Positions 49,021-56,594 of a stretch of 64,000 nucleotides of DNA are shown here, piece by piece. The stretch is from IMG/VR virus record IMGVR_UViG_3300050821_009835, positions 124,001 through 188,000 of that record; one strand, written 5' to 3'. Under the pieces are notes generated by a model. The model was not told the DNA's origin and did not search any database. It saw only the letters and a program-made list of their open reading frames with translations. Position numbers and translations under genes: made by a program. Origin of the DNA: a virus. The number at the start of each line of letters is the position of its first letter. Positions within the stretch are counted from its first letter, which is position 1.

Positions 49021-49119
49021 TTACTCTCCGAATCCCTCCGAGGACACTTGCCCCTCCGCCGCGACGCAGCATTCAGCTGCAGTACCGCTATCTCGCACGA
49101 AAGTGTTATTGGTCGTCAT
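49021..49119 (-). CDS. 32-residue hypothetical peptide
   Basis: A GTATTA motif lies 8 bases before the ATG and an intrinsic terminator follows the stop, the same compact unit design as 16314-16388. The peptide is acidic and has a CC pair (TAAECCVAAEG). The function is unknown and translation is uncertain because no Shine-Dalgarno is visible. Confidence 0.35.
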   Translation of the reverse strand: MTTNNTFVRDSGTAAECCVAAEGQVSSEGFGE

Positions 49120-49126
49120 GTTATAA

Positions 49127-49133
49127 TAATACC
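49127..49133 (-). promoter_or_regulatory. GTATTA motif before the 32-residue frame
   Basis: GGTATTATTATAAC precedes the ATG at 49119, another copy of the recurrent start-proximal motif. Confidence 0.4.
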
Positions 49134-49179
49134 TAGGTATTTGGAAAATCGGGTATAACTAGTGAAATAAAAACTAAAG

Positions 49180-49206
49180 GCCCGAATCTTCTTCTTCGGG
49201 CCTTCT
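49180..49206 (-). terminator. Terminator hairpin
   Basis: AAGGCCCGAA pairs with TTCGGGCCTT; on the minus strand the stem is followed by a T-rich stretch (TAGTTTTTATTT). It may end transcription from the structured region upstream. Confidence 0.6.
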
Positions 49207-49258
49207 ACTGCCGATGCCGTCGATCGTTACAGGACAACATTAAAAGTTGAAAGGAACC

Positions 49259-49381
49259 ATGATGGTTTTTCGCATAGTTATTGTCCTCCTTTTCTTAAAT
49301 TGCACAAAATTCGATCCCCAGCGAGGCCTATGGTATCCCCGCTTCTTTAAAGAGAGCCAACACCCTCCTCCGTTATTGTAG
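49259..49381 (+). CDS. 40-residue lipoprotein-like peptide
   Basis: A plus-strand ATG with an AAAGGA Shine-Dalgarno begins MMVFRIVIVLLFLNCTKFDP, a signal sequence ending in a lipobox-like LFLNC. The remaining 20 residues are Pro-rich. It could be a small outer-membrane lipoprotein such as a spanin subunit. It is isolated on the plus strand, so confidence is moderate. Confidence 0.45.
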   Translation: MMVFRIVIVLLFLNCTKFDPQRGLWYPRFFKESQHPPPLL

Positions 49382-49715
49382 TCCTCCGGTGTTGGCCTTG
49401 GGCGGAGATCTCTGCCCCGTCGTCGACCGGGTTGGCTCCCTCCGCCTCAATTCACTCGGGTGCATCCTACTTCCAGCGGCAATTTGGTTCCGTTTTAGAC
49501 CTAAAGACTTCTTAGGAATCCAGTTTCGGCAGCACCCGCGCTTTTGCGTTTACATCGTACGCTGTGGACGTGTACCTGACCCGCTCCGACCCGAACGTGG
49601 CCGAACGATCGTTGGCAAACGGCGGCTAACGCTTCCCACAGCTAAACTTAATCCAGGAACGCCCTCCTGCGCTCAACAAGGCAGTTATGCACTATACACC
49701 GTGTTCCCGAACCCT
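49382..49715 (-). other. Long structured spacer, candidate RNA
   Basis: No supported gene is present. Strong inverted repeats include GCCAACACC/GGTGTTGGC (49356-49364 with 49388-49396) and a long-range CGGGTGC/GCACCCG pair bracketing a CCTAA/TTAGG hairpin. The region follows tRNA-Ala(TGC) in the transcript. Confidence 0.35.
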
Positions 49716-49791
49716 TGGTGGAGGATGCAGGGATCGAACCTGCGACCTATTGCTTGCAAAGCAATCGCTCTCCCAACTGAGCTAATCCCCC
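49716..49791 (-). tRNA. tRNA-Ala (TGC), copy 2
   Basis: The acceptor GGGGGAT/ATCCTCC, D stem GCTC/GAGC, anticodon stem ATTGC/GCAAT with loop TTTGCAA, T stem GCAGG/CCTGC and encoded CCA fit. Confidence 0.92.
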
Positions 49792-50311
49792 GACAGCAGC
49801 GTGTCCGAATACCGCGTTGCTCTGCGTTCACAGACTTCGATTCCGACTCGCACCTGACCTCCGGGTAACTTCCCTCATAGTACTCAGAAAGTACAGAAAA
49901 TACAAAAGTACAGAAAATACAAAAGTACAGAAAATACATCGGCTACAGTAACCCTGCACGTTGAACTATTGCCAGTTAGACTTCGGGACGTTGCCACCGT
50001 CGCACCTATGATGCTTCGGGTTATGCGGGTCATGACTCCCGTGGCAGTGGGTTTTAGCCCTAACCAACCGTGCACAGTATGCAGCCGAATCTTAAGCCTT
50101 AGAAGAACGCGGCGGGAAACTTCCTAGGCAAGTCCCGCCGCATCTCTATCCGTTTCTCCGCCAGGACTGCGCGAGTACTCGGGCTGCTCGTTGCGCGTAT
50201 ACTCAGCGCGATTACCTCTGGATGACCGCTCTGGTGGTCCTGCGTTGCTCTTCGTTACTAGCTGTTAGGCCTCACGGGTGCTGCCCGCTCTGGTCCTCCT
50301 GCGCTTCATCC
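49792..50311 (-). other. Spacer downstream of permuted tRNA B
   Basis: About 520 bases hold a GCGGCGGGA/TCCCGCCGC hairpin (50109-50141), the 17-bp tandem repeats and GC-rich inverted repeats, but no supported gene. It may be the 3' part of a long transcript carrying permuted tRNA B. Confidence 0.35.
49887..49937. repeat. Three tandem 17-bp repeats
   Basis: Three units of AAAAGTACAGAAAATAC (first unit with one change) lie head to tail. There are no spacers, so this is not a CRISPR array. It may be an expandable or regulatory element. Confidence 0.85.
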
Positions 50312-50374
50312 AAACTCGAGAGGTCTAGGGGATTTCACGATAGTTCCAGCCGTCGCTGTCTATCCCAGACCCTG
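50312..50374 (-). ncRNA. Conserved three-way-junction trailer, copy B
   Basis: Sixty-three bases, differing from copy A (47681-47744) at about five positions, while the tRNA bodies they follow differ strongly. The same GGTCT/AGACC and GGGAT/ATCCC stems and CAGC-GACG-GCTG hairpin are kept. Confidence 0.65.
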
Positions 50375-50488
50375 GAGCTGTCAACGCATCGTCTACTGAG
50401 GTCTGCTCTTCCATTGCGCTACATCCCCTTAACGGAGAAGGAGGGAATCGAACCCCCGACCTGACCTTATCGACGATACTCTGCTCCA
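50312..50488 (-). ncRNA. Circularly permuted tRNA precursor B
   Basis: The same arrangement as at 47681-47858. In transcription order: flank, anticodon-stem 3' strand AGGTC, AGGTC, T arm GGGGG/CCCTC with TTCGATT, acceptor CTTCTCC and G; a 4-base linker; then GGGGATG, D arm, and anticodon-stem 5' strand GACCT, then trailer. GACCT pairs with AGGTC; the acceptor pairs at six of seven positions. Flanks pair as GACGAT/ATCGTC (50388-50393 with 50472-50477) and TGGAGC/GCTCCA (50373-50378 with 50483-50488). The helices have other sequences than in copy A but the same positions, which is covariation. Confidence 0.8.
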
Positions 50489-50812
50489 AACTTATGAAGC
50501 GATTCCTGTTGGTACTTGGTAGCTATCGAGTCTACCCTAAGCACGAATCGACCAAACCAACGCGATACCACACGGCAATCTTTGCTGCTGGCTCCCATGA
50601 TTAACGACCTTTGGGTATTAGTATCCGGAACGGTCGTCTTACATAACCTTGACGGTCGTCTTACATAACCTTGACGGATCTGCCAGCAATTCTTTGCGAG
50701 GTAGGCAATGCATTTGTACAGCCAACCAGTCCTCGACTTCTGAGCTTCGTAGTCATCCGAAGACGCTTACCGTTTCCGGCCTGTCTCCGGTTCACTCACT
50801 CAGCTTCTATGT
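50489..50812 (-). ncRNA. Non-coding leader region, candidate structured RNA
   Basis: About 320 bases between a GTATC motif (50816-50821) and permuted tRNA B hold no supported gene. They contain a 22-bp direct duplication and several inverted repeats (for example CCGGAGACAGGCCGG). A transcript starting near 50811 would carry this region and then the permuted tRNA. Confidence 0.4.
50631..50674. repeat. 22-bp tandem duplication
   Basis: The unit CGGTCGTCTTACATAACCTTGA minus its last two bases is shown here as CGGTCGTCTTACATAACCTT; two exact 22-bp copies follow one another. Confidence 0.85.
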
Positions 50813-50815
50813 TTA

Positions 50816-50821
50816 GATACT
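50816..50821 (-). promoter_or_regulatory. AGTATC motif upstream of the permuted-tRNA region
   Basis: CGTAGTATCTAAACA lies at the boundary between the gene at 50820-51101 and the long non-coding stretch, a likely start point for that RNA. Confidence 0.35.
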
Positions 50822-51101
50822 ACGGGGCTGCAATAGAAATCGGGTAGTCAATATTCTGACACCGAATTCCCAAAAGAATTTCACCCCAATACAACTCACA
50901 TTTCCCGCAAAGCTCGCGTACCTTTAGCCAAGGTCGTTGACCATTCATGGCTTCCACGAAATCTCCAGTACAAAGCCCATACTTTTTCTCATTATCATTG
51001 GGTTCATCAATATAGCATTCGTGCTTTGGCGTTGTTGGGCTGGAGGAATCTTTAATGAGGCAGTGCGTTGGATGCGAAGTTGAAATTTTTGAATGTTTCA
51101 T
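50820..51101 (-). CDS. Small Cys-containing protein
   Basis: This 93-residue protein has several Cys (CLIKDSSSP, HECYIDEP, LCGKCELYWG) that may bind zinc. It overlaps the upstream gene's stop in an ATGA arrangement and ends in TAG. The function is unknown. Confidence 0.55.
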   Translation of the reverse strand: MKHSKISTSHPTHCLIKDSSSPTTPKHECYIDEPNDNEKKYGLCTGDFVEAMNGQRPWLKVRELCGKCELYWGEILLGIRCQNIDYPISIAAP

Positions 51102-51358
51102 TGTGCTCCCTGGGGCGACCCAATAGTTTTGACGACTCGCGGCTTAATCTGTTCATACAGCTGAGTCATCTGTTGGAAATCCCGGGCAGCATTCAACATC
51201 GTTTGTTGAGTTGCGTACACGGCATACATAAACTCACAACGAGCGCATGCTCCTTTGACACCACCGCGCCCTTCTTTTTCTGGGTTATATCGCGTATGTT
51301 TGTCGCAATGAATCTTAACTCGACTGTTCATCTTCAACCTTGTTCTTATGTTTAACAT
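51098..51358 (-). CDS. Small zinc-binding phage protein
   Basis: This 86-residue protein contains HCDKHTRY, then GACARCEFMYAVY, a CxxH...CxxC zinc arrangement seen in small phage proteins of unknown role. The strong AGGAGGGGAG before the ATG at 51358 supports this start over the internal ATG. Confidence 0.65.
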   Translation of the reverse strand: MLNIRTRLKMNSRVKIHCDKHTRYNPEKEGRGGVKGACARCEFMYAVYATQQTMLNAARDFQQMTQLYEQIKPRVVKTIGSPQGAQ

Positions 51359-51373
51359 CTCCCCTCCTAAAAG

Positions 51374-51396
51374 TTACGGCCTCGATATTCGAGGCC
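51374..51396 (-). terminator. Terminator hairpin
   Basis: ACGGCCTCG-AATAT-CGAGGCCGT on the minus strand is followed by AACTTTT, just upstream of the gene at 51098-51358. Confidence 0.6.
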
Positions 51397-51513
51397 GTTA
51401 TTTGGTTATTGTTGGTTTCTTAGGCCGTAGCCTTTACTGCTGCGCACCGTCCTGCGAGACATCCTCTCAGATTGTACGGCGTCTTGTTGTTCACTCCGGC
51501 ACAGCAACGAGTT
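51397..51513 (-). other. Short spacer
   Basis: About 115 bases between the terminator and the next gene hold no supported feature beyond weak inverted repeats. Confidence 0.3.
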
Positions 51514-52437
51514 TCAGCTATTGACTTCTGCCAAGCAACCGTACTTCAACGGCTGTAGAGTCCAATTTTCGATCTTTGCCTTGTTGATCTGGATGTCTTG
51601 CTTCACTGTGCTTAATTCAAACTCTAGGCGCGACTGACGATTGGCAATCTCCTGATTGAATTCGTATTGATTGGCTTCTTTGGTAAAGGTCTTGGTGTAG
51701 CCCACGCGCTTGCCGTTCTCCCACTTTTGGCACTGTACGTCCACGCTGACTAACGACGGTAGCGTCTTAAGAGCCGCAACAATTCCTTTGCGATGTGATT
51801 CAAGTACAGGAGCAAAGGCGATGTTAGCCTCGTTAGAAAGTTCGTACGGCTTATATTCGACTCCGAAACATTTTCCCACACGATATCCAGCATGATTATA
51901 ATCGGACATCTGATAACCATGCATCACCATTCTAGTGGCGACATCCAACTTCTGGCGGCGAGCGCAAATCGCGCAGATGCCTGTGTTAAAGTTTTCAGCA
52001 ATCAAGTCCGCTTCTGACTTCTCAACTGGGCGGCGACCCTTCACAACAAAGGGCTTTATAGCTTTGATCAGTTTGCCAATCTCGACCACTTCCCGCAAGA
52101 ATTCCATGTATTCGAGGATGAGAGGGTTGCCAAAGCCGTGCTGTTTCTCTAGATTGCGGAGAACTTTGGGGGCGCTAGTGGTATTCATGTAACAAGAGAC
52201 ATCATAACGCGGATCATTCGAATCCCAAGTAACGGCAGACGATCGTTTCTGGACGTAGAAAGGCTCTGCGTAAGAGTTGGTAGCGTCATCTATGCTTCTG
52301 CTGATGACGTATTTTGCATCCTCAACTTGAACGTTCCAGATCTTTTGTGCAGCGAGGCCTGCTTCGAGGACAGCAATCTGCTCTTGAAATCGAGGAGCTT
52401 TGTTTCCAAGAGCCGCGAAGATCTTGGGTGTGTTCAT
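51514..52437 (-). CDS. Hypothetical protein with Cys motif
   Basis: This 307-residue protein has a NTGICAICARRQKL zinc-type motif near residue 155 and HGYQMSDYNHAGYRVG downstream. The N- and C-terminal parts are helical. I recognise it as a family of large-phage hypothetical proteins only by feel, so no function is proposed. Confidence 0.6.
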   Translation of the reverse strand: MNTPKIFAALGNKAPRFQEQIAVLEAGLAAQKIWNVQVEDAKYVISRSIDDATNSYAEPFYVQKRSSAVTWDSNDPRYDVSCYMNTTSAPKVLRNLEKQHGFGNPLILEYMEFLREVVEIGKLIKAIKPFVVKGRRPVEKSEADLIAENFNTGICAICARRQKLDVATRMVMHGYQMSDYNHAGYRVGKCFGVEYKPYELSNEANIAFAPVLESHRKGIVAALKTLPSLVSVDVQCQKWENGKRVGYTKTFTKEANQYEFNQEIANRQSRLEFELSTVKQDIQINKAKIENWTLQPLKYGCLAEVNS

Positions 52438-52482
52438 GTAGTTATTCTACGGCACTTACAAAGAATTCGGGTAAAGGATCGC

Positions 52483-53109
52483 CTAGTTCATCAGTTTTCG
52501 TTCTGCTTCAATAGTTTTCAGTAATTTCGCTGATTCTGACACAACTCCTACTCGCTTTTCAAATTCCGGAACTTCCATTAAGAATCCCACCATCGGTTTA
52601 TCTTGGTCTAAAACTTGCCCCAAAAGACCTCGCAGTGTAAAATCCCAACCCGTAAGAAGATGTTCGTTAGTAAAACGACGATGATCATCAACAATAGGAA
52701 TTTGACCCGGTGCGAGGTACCAAATAAAGTCATATTTACGAGCCTGTTCCCACAATGAAATTACAGTAGTCCCAAACTCTAAAGGTGACATAAGTTCCGG
52801 GTGCGGGGCACAAACATGGTAGAAGTAGTTTATGAGATCCAATGGGGTTTCATCCCCAATAAAATCAGGGAGCAAACTTTCCATTTCAAGACGCACGGAT
52901 ACATACACTCGTTCAAAATTGACATGCTCTTCGGGAGTCATATTGGGAAAGAATTTTGTATGTGGTATTTGGCCTAGTTGCTCCATACGAGCGAACACGG
53001 CTGCGTGAACATCAGTATCGATAATGGCTGGAATTTTCAAGGCCTCGGATACAGCCTTGGTGAGTGTGGATTTTCCAACACCGCTTACACCCGCTATGCC
53101 AATCTTCAT
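52483..53109 (-). CDS. P-loop kinase (AAA_28-like; nucleoside or nicotinamide kinase)
   Basis: This 208-residue protein opens with GIAGVSGVGKSTLTKAV (Walker A), then PAIIDTDVHA and a helical lid region. Such small phage kinases act on nucleosides, nucleotides or nicotinamide riboside. Overlap with the next gene is 4 bases (ATGA). The substrate is not known. Confidence 0.7.
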   Translation of the reverse strand: MKIGIAGVSGVGKSTLTKAVSEALKIPAIIDTDVHAAVFARMEQLGQIPHTKFFPNMTPEEHVNFERVYVSVRLEMESLLPDFIGDETPLDLINYFYHVCAPHPELMSPLEFGTTVISLWEQARKYDFIWYLAPGQIPIVDDHRRFTNEHLLTGWDFTLRGLLGQVLDQDKPMVGFLMEVPEFEKRVGVVSESAKLLKTIEAERKLMN

Positions 53110-53378
53110 CCTAATTTAATCCTCCCATTGTTGGGCAGAGTTGAAGGAATCTCTCCGGGCTGAGCAACGAGGATAGAAGGGACCTCAACTTCAATGGTGT
53201 TAAGGCGAGTTACACGCATGCCGAATTCCGTCGGCTCGATAAATCCAGCTTGCATAAACGTGCTAACGAGTCTGTTAATGGCTGCTTGAACTGCTGCTGG
53301 ATCTGATGATACATCGTATGACTTGGTGATCTCTCGACCGTCGAAGGTCACCATTTTTAAAATCAATTTGTACTCCAT
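53106..53378 (-). CDS. Small hypothetical protein
   Basis: This 90-residue beta-alpha protein (LKMVTFDGREITKSYDVSSD) lies between the kinase and the reductase. No family is recognised. Confidence 0.55.
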   Translation of the reverse strand: MEYKLILKMVTFDGREITKSYDVSSDPAAVQAAINRLVSTFMQAGFIEPTEFGMRVTRLNTIEVEVPSILVAQPGEIPSTLPNNGRIKLG

Positions 53379-53387
53379 AAATCAATC

Positions 53388-55391
53388 CTAAGGTTTGTCC
53401 GTAATCATTAGTCGGACATCCGTCTTTTTCATTATTGCCCACGGCCTCTGACCCTCGTCATAAGCGACAGCAGCAACAGTACCAAAATCTGCGAGCTCGC
53501 ATACTCCCCCAGCAGAGCAAGCCAATTCTTTGGCTGAAGTCGTGCTATCTTCCTTTTCAAATTCTGGAAGCCGAGACCAATCAAGGGTTGGAAATTCCGA
53601 CACTCTCTTTTGATACTCTCCCTCTGAAATTTCTGCGTAGGGTGGTTGCCGATAAATTGTTTCTGAATATGGGAGGAAACTTACGCCACCGATTTCTTCA
53701 AAGTGTTCGTAAACCCAGGCAGCCACTTGTATCCATTCATGCTGCTTAACATAAATTGTTGTGGAGGGATTATGTTCGCACCAATGACGTAGATACGTCA
53801 AATATAGTTCAAGTTGCTGAACAGCCGTTCTGGTTCCACGCTTTAAGCTGTTCTTTGGAGATTCTAAAGGGAAGTAGAAGACGTCCACATCATTCGGCTT
53901 AGTAACGTCCGGCTCACTAGGTACACCTGAAGCTTTTAAGAATTGACCCAAGGGATCTTTACGATCACCTCTTACGGCTCGCAAGATGTAATCCGACCAA
54001 CGGTCATGAATACCCGAAGAACTTCCGCAAAGCTGGCTTACTGTTCCCGAAGGTTTTGTACATGTAATTGCAACAGAAACATTAATGCCCAACCGCTTGG
54101 CCCAATCCTTACAGACAGTTAGTGCATACTCGCGAAGCTCGTCTAGGAGTGTCTCTAATTCGGGGCCGTTCGTACTTAAGAGTACATTATCGGCAATGCC
54201 GGTTAGAGACACTCCAAGCAATCGTTCTTCCTCGGCATTCTTCTGCCAAATCTTGCGAAGATAGCGGAAGTCAGTCAAGGTCGATTGCAAGCAGCCAAGA
54301 ATGACTGCGTGGCGAATCTTGTGTTTTAAAGTTTGTTTAGTATCTTCAGGGCGGGCAACGACTTCAGTTAAGTTGCACAATCCACAAGGCCGAAGGTAGA
54401 TTTCTGCGCATGGGTTTACTCCAAAGTTAATACCCTTGTATTTACGTCTACCAGTTTTCTTGGCTTGATGAACTGCGGCTTCTCGATTAAAAATACCTCG
54501 CTCGCCTGCTTTGCTCTCCACGAGCGTGAGCCATTCACGCATGAAGATTTCAACCTCAGGTTTTTCCGTATAAGCAACAGAATTGTTACTCAACGCGCGA
54601 TGAGGTGAATCGATCCACCATTTTCCATTTTTCGCATTACGCATACGATCATCTGAAAGATTAGAAAGAGATAAAAGAGCACTCCGCCGAACCCCACCAG
54701 AAACTGCACAATCGGCAATCGTACACATGAGATCGTGACACTCTAAGGAGTTGAGTTTTCTGCCAGCAGCATTCTGAAAAAGATTAACAGCAAAACGGAA
54801 GCAACGTTCCAACGGTTCCGGGCCGGATGCGCGGCCACCGAAGGTCTTCAAGACAGCACCCGCAGGACGCAAAGCACTGGTATCCCACTTAGGAATAAGA
54901 CCACCGTACAGCAAAGATATTAGCTGCCGCAGTGAAGTAGCCCACCCGATTTTACTGTCCATGACTTTGATAACAGTGTTCGTTGGATAGAAAGTTTCTG
55001 CAATAGTTGGCATTAATCCAACAAATTGCCGTTCAACTGAAAACCCCACCCCCACACCGCACATACTCAGATACAGAGTCTCATCGAATGCTCGTGGGTC
55101 GTCCACAATTACAAAAGAGCAGTTGAAGCCAGCCACTTGATCTTTTTCCAGTGCCGGGCCAGCCGTCATCAAAGCACGCATAGAGGGCATGACTTCAAGA
55201 TTAAGAATAGCTTTTTCTAGTTCCGCCGAAGTTTTTTCACGCCCGTCTTCGGGGATTCTTGGGGTAAAAAATTCACTGTAACGATGAACAGTTTCGTCCC
55301 AGTTTTCTCTGCGATTTTCTTTTGGAAGCCAGCGTGCGTAGCGGCTTTTGTGTATGAATTGTTGAAAAGGCGACATCTTGGTACTAGACAT
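53388..55391 (-). CDS. nrdJ: Class II (adenosylcobalamin-dependent) ribonucleotide reductase
   Basis: From the ATG at 55391, preceded by AAGGA, the protein has 667 residues. It shows the reductase barrel motifs: GFNCSFVIVDDPRAF, MCGVGVGFSVER, CAVSGGVRRSALLSL, NPCAEIYLRPCGLCNL with the finger-loop Cys, and CTKPSGTVSQL. No partner beta subunit is encoded nearby and no radical-SAM activator motif is visible, so a monomeric B12-dependent enzyme is likely. It makes dNTPs for phage replication and needs host cobalamin. Confidence 0.92.
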   Translation of the reverse strand: MSSTKMSPFQQFIHKSRYARWLPKENRRENWDETVHRYSEFFTPRIPEDGREKTSAELEKAILNLEVMPSMRALMTAGPALEKDQVAGFNCSFVIVDDPRAFDETLYLSMCGVGVGFSVERQFVGLMPTIAETFYPTNTVIKVMDSKIGWATSLRQLISLLYGGLIPKWDTSALRPAGAVLKTFGGRASGPEPLERCFRFAVNLFQNAAGRKLNSLECHDLMCTIADCAVSGGVRRSALLSLSNLSDDRMRNAKNGKWWIDSPHRALSNNSVAYTEKPEVEIFMREWLTLVESKAGERGIFNREAAVHQAKKTGRRKYKGINFGVNPCAEIYLRPCGLCNLTEVVARPEDTKQTLKHKIRHAVILGCLQSTLTDFRYLRKIWQKNAEEERLLGVSLTGIADNVLLSTNGPELETLLDELREYALTVCKDWAKRLGINVSVAITCTKPSGTVSQLCGSSSGIHDRWSDYILRAVRGDRKDPLGQFLKASGVPSEPDVTKPNDVDVFYFPLESPKNSLKRGTRTAVQQLELYLTYLRHWCEHNPSTTIYVKQHEWIQVAAWVYEHFEEIGGVSFLPYSETIYRQPPYAEISEGEYQKRVSEFPTLDWSRLPEFEKEDSTTSAKELACSAGGVCELADFGTVAAVAYDEGQRPWAIMKKTDVRLMITDKP

Positions 55392-55488
55392 GAAGACTGA
55401 TCCTTGCGAAATGAAACTTAACAGCGGTTTGAGCAACAACCTGGGTCAGAAATTTATGGGAAAAATTCATTAGCGAAAAATTGAACAT
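55384..55488 (-). CDS. Possible 34-residue upstream peptide
   Basis: An ATG 7 bases after an AGTATTA motif opens a 34-residue frame that overlaps the reductase start. It may be a leader peptide or merely the untranslated leader. Confidence is low. Confidence 0.25.
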   Translation of the reverse strand: MFNFSLMNFSHKFLTQVVAQTAVKFHFARISLHV

Positions 55489-55495
55489 GGTGACT

Positions 55496-55502
55496 TAATA
55501 CT
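55496..55502 (-). promoter_or_regulatory. AGTATTA motif upstream of the reductase
   Basis: CACAGTATTAAGTCACC lies about 105 bases before the reductase ATG, in an AT-rich spacer, and may be its promoter. Confidence 0.4.
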
Positions 55503-55575
55503 GTGTTTACGATGGTTTGCGGGGTATTATTAAAATCCCGAAAAGTTCTAATTTTTCGGTAAAACACTGACATTC

Positions 55576-56007
55576 TTAGTAAGGCCGCCAACGATGTTGT
55601 CTACCTGTAATTTCGGAAAGAGGCACCGGGCCGTGTTTTAGTCTTTCCTCGATAGACAACTTGCCCCCGGTTTGCTTAGTCAAAATCTCTTCCATTTCTT
55701 TTCGTCGTTTCTGGGTCCAAAACTGGCCCATCATAGTGTCGATAGAGTTAACAAGATTGCAAGGCAACTGGAGAATTTTACGCCAAAACGGATCGTCTGT
55801 TTGTTTTGCCCACTCCAAAGATTCGGAGATATCTGGGTAAGCATATTTTTTCAAAATAGGGAAAAGTTCATCCGCCCAAAGTTCCAGGGCACCTTCGGTG
55901 CCAAATCTTCGAGGGCAGCCAAGAAATGACCAAAAACGGGCTGCTAATTTCTTAGCTGCTTCCGGGGTTGGTTTTAAAACCACCACCACTGGCTTAACGG
56001 CGCTCAT
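55576..56007 (-). CDS. Hypothetical replication-linked protein
   Basis: The ATG at 56007 overlaps the upstream stop (ATGA), giving 143 residues. It has a helical core (LELWADELFPILKKYAYPDI) and a basic C-terminus. Position after the winged-helix gene suggests a helicase-loader-like or primosome role, but no motif confirms it. Confidence 0.6.
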   Translation of the reverse strand: MSAVKPVVVVLKPTPEAAKKLAARFWSFLGCPRRFGTEGALELWADELFPILKKYAYPDISESLEWAKQTDDPFWRKILQLPCNLVNSIDTMMGQFWTQKRRKEMEEILTKQTGGKLSIEERLKHGPVPLSEITGRQHRWRPY

Positions 56008-56594
56008 TGTCCTACTTCCTGCATAATATCCTGCCAATCTGAACTCAGTTCATTTTCCGTTTTGCTTCCGCGTGCCGCTGGCTCTTCTGTTCTGTTTGGA
56101 ACGTCTGGTATATCTGGTACTTCTGGAATAGGCCGCCTTTCCGTATCACCATCCGCCGCTCTTCCGCCGCCTTTCCGTATCACCATCCGCCGCTCTTCCG
56201 TATCACCATCCGTATCACCATCCGTTTTTTCCTCATAAAATGGAACGCACTTACTCCCGTTCTTCCAAGCGTTTAGCCGCTTATTGCTCAGTTTTCCACC
56301 TTGAGGTTCAAACTTGTTAATTAGTATGTTGTAACCCTTGTGTGTGCCATCGCCTTTTCGATAATTTATATATTTGTTTTCTCTAAGACGAGTTAGCGAC
56401 CGTTGAATTGACTGTTTCAGACGGGGGTTGTCAAAACCGTAGGCAATACCAAGTGCGGACCCGTGATAGATGCCCGTAGCCCAATTACACTCGTAGTGTA
56501 GGTACAGATAAATGCCTAAATCTTGGGGGGAAATTTTACCCTGTTTGATGTGCTCGCGTAGGCCATTGCGAAGTCTTGCAAATCCATCGTTCAT
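56004..56594 (-). CDS. Winged-helix replication protein with repeat-rich tail
   Basis: Residues 1-110 look like a winged-helix DNA-binding domain (RNGLREHIKQGKISPQDLGI; QSIQRSLTRLRENKYINYRK) as in phage replication initiators. Residues 120-160 are encoded by short DNA repeats (DGDTDGDTEERR, ADGDTERRP), a likely variable linker. It overlaps the helicase gene by 4 bases, consistent with origin recognition or helicase loading. Confidence 0.65.
   Translation of the reverse strand: MNDGFARLRNGLREHIKQGKISPQDLGIYLYLHYECNWATGIYHGSALGIAYGFDNPRLKQSIQRSLTRLRENKYINYRKGDGTHKGYNILINKFEPQGGKLSNKRLNAWKNGSKCVPFYEEKTDGDTDGDTEERRMVIRKGGGRAADGDTERRPIPEVPDIPDVPNRTEEPAARGSKTENELSSDWQDIMQEVGQ
56150..56232. repeat. 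Short tandem repeats in the winged-helix gene
   Basis: Imperfect units of CCGTATCACCATCCG alternate with CCGCTCTTCCG. They encode a polar linker and may vary in copy number. Confidence 0.7.

Noticed and set aside
49887-49937. CRISPR array
   Set aside because: The 17-bp units are contiguous with no spacers and no cas genes are near.
50430-50820. tmRNA or split tmRNA
   Set aside because: No tag-peptide frame ending in an ALAA-like sequence was found and the missing anticodon-arm strand is supplied by the 5' half downstream.
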